Source: JAKLIX01 sp964605655
Lineage (GTDB): Bacteria > Bacteroidota > Bacteroidia > Bacteroidales > CAIXZF01
Length of the DNA: 64,000 nt
Assembly (NCBI GenBank): GCA_964605655.1
Contig: CAZSDK010000008.1
Coordinates: 1 to 64,000, forward strand
Reading direction: 5' to 3'
Shown: piece after piece, positions 61,399 through 64,000 of the stretch
Layout of the letters: each line of letters starts with the position of its first letter
Position numbering within the stretch: the stretch's first letter is position 1
Notes under the pieces: generated by a model
The model's database searches: none
The model's input: the letters and a program-made list of their open reading frames with translations, nothing else
What the model was told of the DNA's origin: nothing
Program-made: the position numbers and the translations under genes

Positions 61399-62835
61399 AT
61401 GGAAAATCCGGAGTTAGCCTTGCTTTTTGAAGACATCTTATCTCAGCCCGTTTTTCAGTCGGCCTCTCACGTAGCTGAGGAGATGGGGGTCCCTGTTTTT
61501 GTGATCGGCGGATTTGTGAGGGATATCTTACTTCAAAGAGATTCCAAAGACATTGATTTTACAGTGGTTGGTGATGGCACCACCTTTGCGATGAAGCTGG
61601 CTGCCCACTTAGGGATTACCCAGGCGGTAACGGTTTTCAAGAACTTCGGAACCGCTCATTTTCATTATCAGGGAATCCAGCTGGAGGTGGTGGCTGCCCG
61701 CAAAGAATCCTACCAGCTTTCATCCAGGAATCCCGAGGTTGTTCCGGGCACCCTGGAAGATGACCAGAACAGGAGGGATTTTACAATCAATACCTTAGCT
61801 ATTCAACTGAATAAGAGCTCTTTCGGTAAATTCATGGACCCTTTCGGCGGATTGGCCGACTTAGCTACCGGGGTGATACGGACACCCCTCGATCCTGATA
61901 TCACGTATTCCGATGACCCCCTTCGAATAATGAGAGCCATCAGGTTCTCCTGTCAGCTAGGGTTTTCCATTCATCCTTTATCCTATCAGGCTATTAAAAA
62001 GAATGCCGAAAGAATAAAAATAGTCTCCATCGAAAGGACGCTGGAAGAATTCAACAAGATCATGCTCACGCCGGTGCCTTCTATAGGACTTAACATGCTC
62101 ATGGAGACGGGTGTTCTGGATCATTTCTTTCCCGAGCTCACTGCATTAAAAGGTGCAGAGTATATCGACGGGAAAGGACATAAAGATAACTTCAACCATA
62201 CCCTCGAAGTACTCGATAATCTTTCCCGAAGATCTGAGGATCTTTGGCTGAGGTGGGCAGCGCTCCTGCATGATATCGCCAAACCTGTGACCAAGAGATT
62301 TGATCCGTCCATCGGTTGGACGTTTCATGGCCATGAGTTCAAAGGGTCAAAAATGGTGGTAACCCTCTTTAAAAAGCTACGTCTGCCCATGAACGAGAGA
62401 ATGAAATATGTACAAAAACTGGTACTCCTTCATTTGCGTCCTATTGTTCTTTCAGAGGAAGAAATCACCGACTCTGCCGTCCGCCGCCTCCTTTTTGAAG
62501 CCGGAGATGATATCGATGACCTTATGTTGCTCTGCGAAGCCGATATTACCTCTAAAAATCCTGAAAAAGTCAAACGGTACCTGGGAAATTTTGAGATTGT
62601 CAGAGAAAAATTAAAGATCATCGAGGAAAAAGACCGCCTCAGAAACTGGCAGCCACCCATTTCTGGAGAGTTGATCATGCAGACTTTTCAGTTGTCTCCC
62701 TCAAAAGAAGTCGGCATCATAAAAACAGCCATCCGCGAAGCTATTCTGGATGGCTTAATACCCAATGAGTTCGAGCCAGCCTACCAAATTATGATCGAAC
62801 AGGGTGAAAAGCTTGGGTTGAAAAAAGTTGATTAA
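61399..62835 (+). CDS. CCA tRNA nucleotidyltransferase / poly(A) polymerase-family with HD domain
   Basis: A 478-residue class II nucleotidyltransferase that matures or repairs the tRNA CCA end. ATG 61399 (MENPELALLF) is preferred over a GTG at 61345 because the family begins here and a -7 element lies between. The head has VIGGFVRDILLQRDSKDIDF (about 34-53) with the catalytic Asp pair in KDIDFTVVGDG, RRDFTINTLAI and DPLRIMRAIRFSCQLGFSI. An HD domain follows (about 265-375, LRWAALLHDIAKP) and a C-terminal RNA-binding tail. CCA-adding and poly(A) activity cannot be told apart by eye; the CCA role is usual in Bacteroidota. Confidence 0.9.
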   Translation: MENPELALLFEDILSQPVFQSASHVAEEMGVPVFVIGGFVRDILLQRDSKDIDFTVVGDGTTFAMKLAAHLGITQAVTVFKNFGTAHFHYQGIQLEVVAARKESYQLSSRNPEVVPGTLEDDQNRRDFTINTLAIQLNKSSFGKFMDPFGGLADLATGVIRTPLDPDITYSDDPLRIMRAIRFSCQLGFSIHPLSYQAIKKNAERIKIVSIERTLEEFNKIMLTPVPSIGLNMLMETGVLDHFFPELTALKGAEYIDGKGHKDNFNHTLEVLDNLSRRSEDLWLRWAALLHDIAKPVTKRFDPSIGWTFHGHEFKGSKMVVTLFKKLRLPMNERMKYVQKLVLLHLRPIVLSEEEITDSAVRRLLFEAGDDIDDLMLLCEADITSKNPEKVKRYLGNFEIVREKLKIIEEKDRLRNWQPPISGELIMQTFQLSPSKEVGIIKTAIREAILDGLIPNEFEPAYQIMIEQGEKLGLKKVD

Positions 62836-62840
62836 TTTTG
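62833..62840 (+). promoter_or_regulatory. Bacteroidota -7 element overlapping the upstream stop codon
   Basis: TAATTTTG fits TAnnTTTG; its TAA is the stop of the nucleotidyltransferase gene. The next ATG is 53 bp downstream, so the downstream gene may have its own promoter. Confidence 0.4.
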
Positions 62841-62893
62841 GAAACACGAATGTTAGATAATTTTTACTTTTATCCGGATTAAAGTTCTCTCAT

Positions 62894-63547
62894 ATGCATG
62901 CTTATCGTTTTAGAATCCTGACTGACGAACAGGAAGATTTTGTAAGAGATATTGAGATCATGGCGAACCAGACCTTCCTCGATTTTCATAACTATCTGGT
63001 CAGGTTGCTCGAATTTGATACCAATGAGTTGGCATCTTTCTCTATTTGTAACAGCAAGTGGTATAAACTCTGCGAAATTACACTGCTTGATATGCAGGTG
63101 GATGAGAACCATGAGGATGAAGATGAAACGGTCAAAAGGACGGATAAGCTGAAAACTTACCTTATGGCTGATTCCAAACTCAATAACTTTATCGAGGATC
63201 CGCATCAAAGGCTGGTTTATGAGTATGACTTCTTGAATATCAGGACCTTCTACCTGGAACTGACCAAAATTGTGCCCGCGGAGATGGGAATACAATATCC
63301 CCGTTGTGTCTACAGCGAAGGTATTCTGGTCAAAAAGTCAGCCAGCTCTGCTGATCTTATGAAAGGGGAGGATGACGGGATGTTCGATGACCTCGACTTA
63401 GATGAGGCAGATAAGGATTTTGATGATGGTCTCGACGACAATTTCCTGAAAAACCTGGGCGAAGGCTACGAGATTGAACTGGACCAGTCCATAGAAATGA
63501 ATATCGATGAGCCTTTTGAAGGTAATTTCGACGAGAACAAAGCTTAG
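62894..63547 (+). CDS. plasmid pRiA4b ORF-3-like (IS1096 TnpR-like) domain protein
   Basis: A 217-residue protein. The first 160 residues have the pRiA4b ORF-3-like pattern: AYRFRILTDEQEDFVRDIEI, then NQTFLDFHNYLVRLLEFD, SICNSKWYKLCEITLLDM, and VYEYDFLNIRTFYLEL. The last 50 residues are very acidic (GEDDGMFDDLDLDEADKDF and similar), a tail that often goes with protein binding. The family occurs both in mobile elements and as free chromosomal genes; here no transposase is near, so it is probably a resident gene. The role is unknown. Confidence 0.82.
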   Translation: MHAYRFRILTDEQEDFVRDIEIMANQTFLDFHNYLVRLLEFDTNELASFSICNSKWYKLCEITLLDMQVDENHEDEDETVKRTDKLKTYLMADSKLNNFIEDPHQRLVYEYDFLNIRTFYLELTKIVPAEMGIQYPRCVYSEGILVKKSASSADLMKGEDDGMFDDLDLDEADKDFDDGLDDNFLKNLGEGYEIELDQSIEMNIDEPFEGNFDENKA

Positions 63548-63611
63548 TACTTTCTTTTCTTCTCCTGCAACACTAAAGCACTTCTTTCGTACAAATATTT
63601 CTGATGACTGA

Positions 63612-63638
63612 ACCTCCAGAAGTTCTCTTTCTGGAGGT
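63612..63638. other. perfect 10-bp stem hairpin after the pRiA4b-like gene
   Basis: ACCTCCAGAA (63612-63621) and TTCTGGAGGT (63629-63638) form a perfect stem with a 7-base loop. No T run follows on the plus strand. It may be a weak terminator or a processing or regulatory structure ahead of the next gene. Confidence 0.5.
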
Positions 63639-63745
63639 AAGTAGCTGATAATCAACTCAGGTGTGGGTATGCTCTCTCACCCTGGTTTGTTTATTGGAGA
63701 ACCACTCAGTTGGCTGATCCTGATCTACTCAGAAATATTCCGACA

Positions 63746-64000
63746 ATGGATAATGCACACAGAGACAATGTAAATCCCAACAAAGAAATCTCAAAGCTTG
63801 AGAAGGATCTGATGGGTGTAAAGGAAGAATTGAAACTTCTTCAGGCCACTCATTCTGGAATGCTGGTGGACACCCAATGGTTTCGCAGGGTGGTCAACAA
63901 CATTGAAATGTGTTTTATTGAGATTGACTGCAATGAAGCCAGGTCTTATCTTTTGCGAGTCAAAGAGAAGGCAGGGGGTGATTTTGGAGATTACCTTCAG
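63746..64000 (+). CDS. partial gene at the right edge, N-terminal coiled coil
   Basis: An open frame of 85 codons from ATG 63746 to the window end. It begins MDNAHRDNVNPNKEISKLEK with heptad-like Leu, Ile and Val (KEISKLEKDLMGVKEELKLL), indicating a coiled coil. It continues with WFRRVVNNIEMCFIEID and ARSYLLRVKEKAGGDF, which could open a sensory domain of the PAS type. The frame is open without a stop back to 63644, but only the ATG start looks natural. Family not decided; a signalling protein is the first guess. Confidence 0.5.
   Translation, partial: MDNAHRDNVNPNKEISKLEKDLMGVKEELKLLQATHSGMLVDTQWFRRVVNNIEMCFIEIDCNEARSYLLRVKEKAGGDFGDYLQ

Noticed and set aside
62894..63547. Transposon-borne gene (TnpR-like name)
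   Set aside because: The domain family is named after an IS passenger, but no transposase, terminal repeats or target duplications are visible here.

Overview
The window is a stretch of a Bacteroidota chromosome, most likely class Bacteroidia and probably an uncultured or environmental lineage. Four things point there: a TonB-dependent receptor with a carboxypeptidase-regulatory-like N-domain; a PorQ-like type IX secretion system (T9SS) protein; ten secreted proteins ending in a YPNP/FPNP-type T9SS sorting domain; and repeated TAnnTTTG -7 promoter elements at sensible distances from starts. No rRNA, tRNA, intact insertion sequence or CRISPR array was seen.

Layout. 1-6.3 kb: a TonB receptor (cut by the left edge), a secreted endonuclease/exonuclease/phosphatase protein and two T9SS cargo proteins, one with an OB-fold nuclease-associated region, separated by arrays of a strong hairpin repeat. 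6.4-8.6 kb: a polyprenol-phosphate glycosyltransferase and dihydroorotase. 8.6-12.8 kb: a gene-poor region with a propeller T9SS protein, a small secreted-protein gene broken at a 10-base homopolymer, a dinucleotide repeat, two diverged inverted copies of a gene relic and a pair of inverted hairpin units. 12.8-19.0 kb: mfd, fructose-1,6-bisphosphatase and aspartate kinase. 19.2-27.4 kb: an M28 peptidase, an RHH regulator, and a run of SGNH hydrolases, an alpha/beta hydrolase, an SGNH membrane protein with an MBOAT acyltransferase, and a membrane protein. 27.4-30.3 kb: two secreted proteins, one ending in a dockerin-like duplicated motif.

30.4-38.2 kb: a phosphofructokinase with pyrophosphate-type active-site motifs, PorQ, recF with a DUF721/DciA-like gene, and a potassium module (short KdpD-like kinase, KdpE-like regulator, Kup transporter). 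38.2-43.0 kb, minus strand: an operon of a fused glycosyltransferase, a dihydrolipoyl acyltransferase, a DEDDh exonuclease and a FAH-family hydrolase. 43.1-48.0 kb: a znuABC-type metal transporter followed in tight coupling by a lipoprotein and a T9SS subtilase. 48.2-50.5 kb: ribosomal protein S1 with a long acidic N-extension. 50.7-57.5 kb: a 1547-residue multidomain T9SS protein (thioredoxin-like, dockerin-like and cohesin-like parts) and an M43 metalloprotease, separated by another hairpin array. 57.7-61.3 kb, minus strand: a fused aconitase-family enzyme, a degenerate HD-domain protein and an isocitrate-dehydrogenase-family enzyme. 61.4-64 kb: a CCA-adding-type nucleotidyltransferase, a pRiA4b ORF-3-like protein and a partial gene cut by the right edge.

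Taken together, core metabolism and information-processing genes are interleaved with a large T9SS secretome that is probably aimed at extracellular protein, nucleic acid and acylated glycan. The best candidates for something undescribed are the dockerin/cohesin-like T9SS proteins, the hairpin arrays next to T9SS cargo genes, the Kdp-sensor/Kup module, and the aconitase-HD-IDH operon whose HD motif has lost its histidine. All functional statements come from reading motifs; no database search was run.
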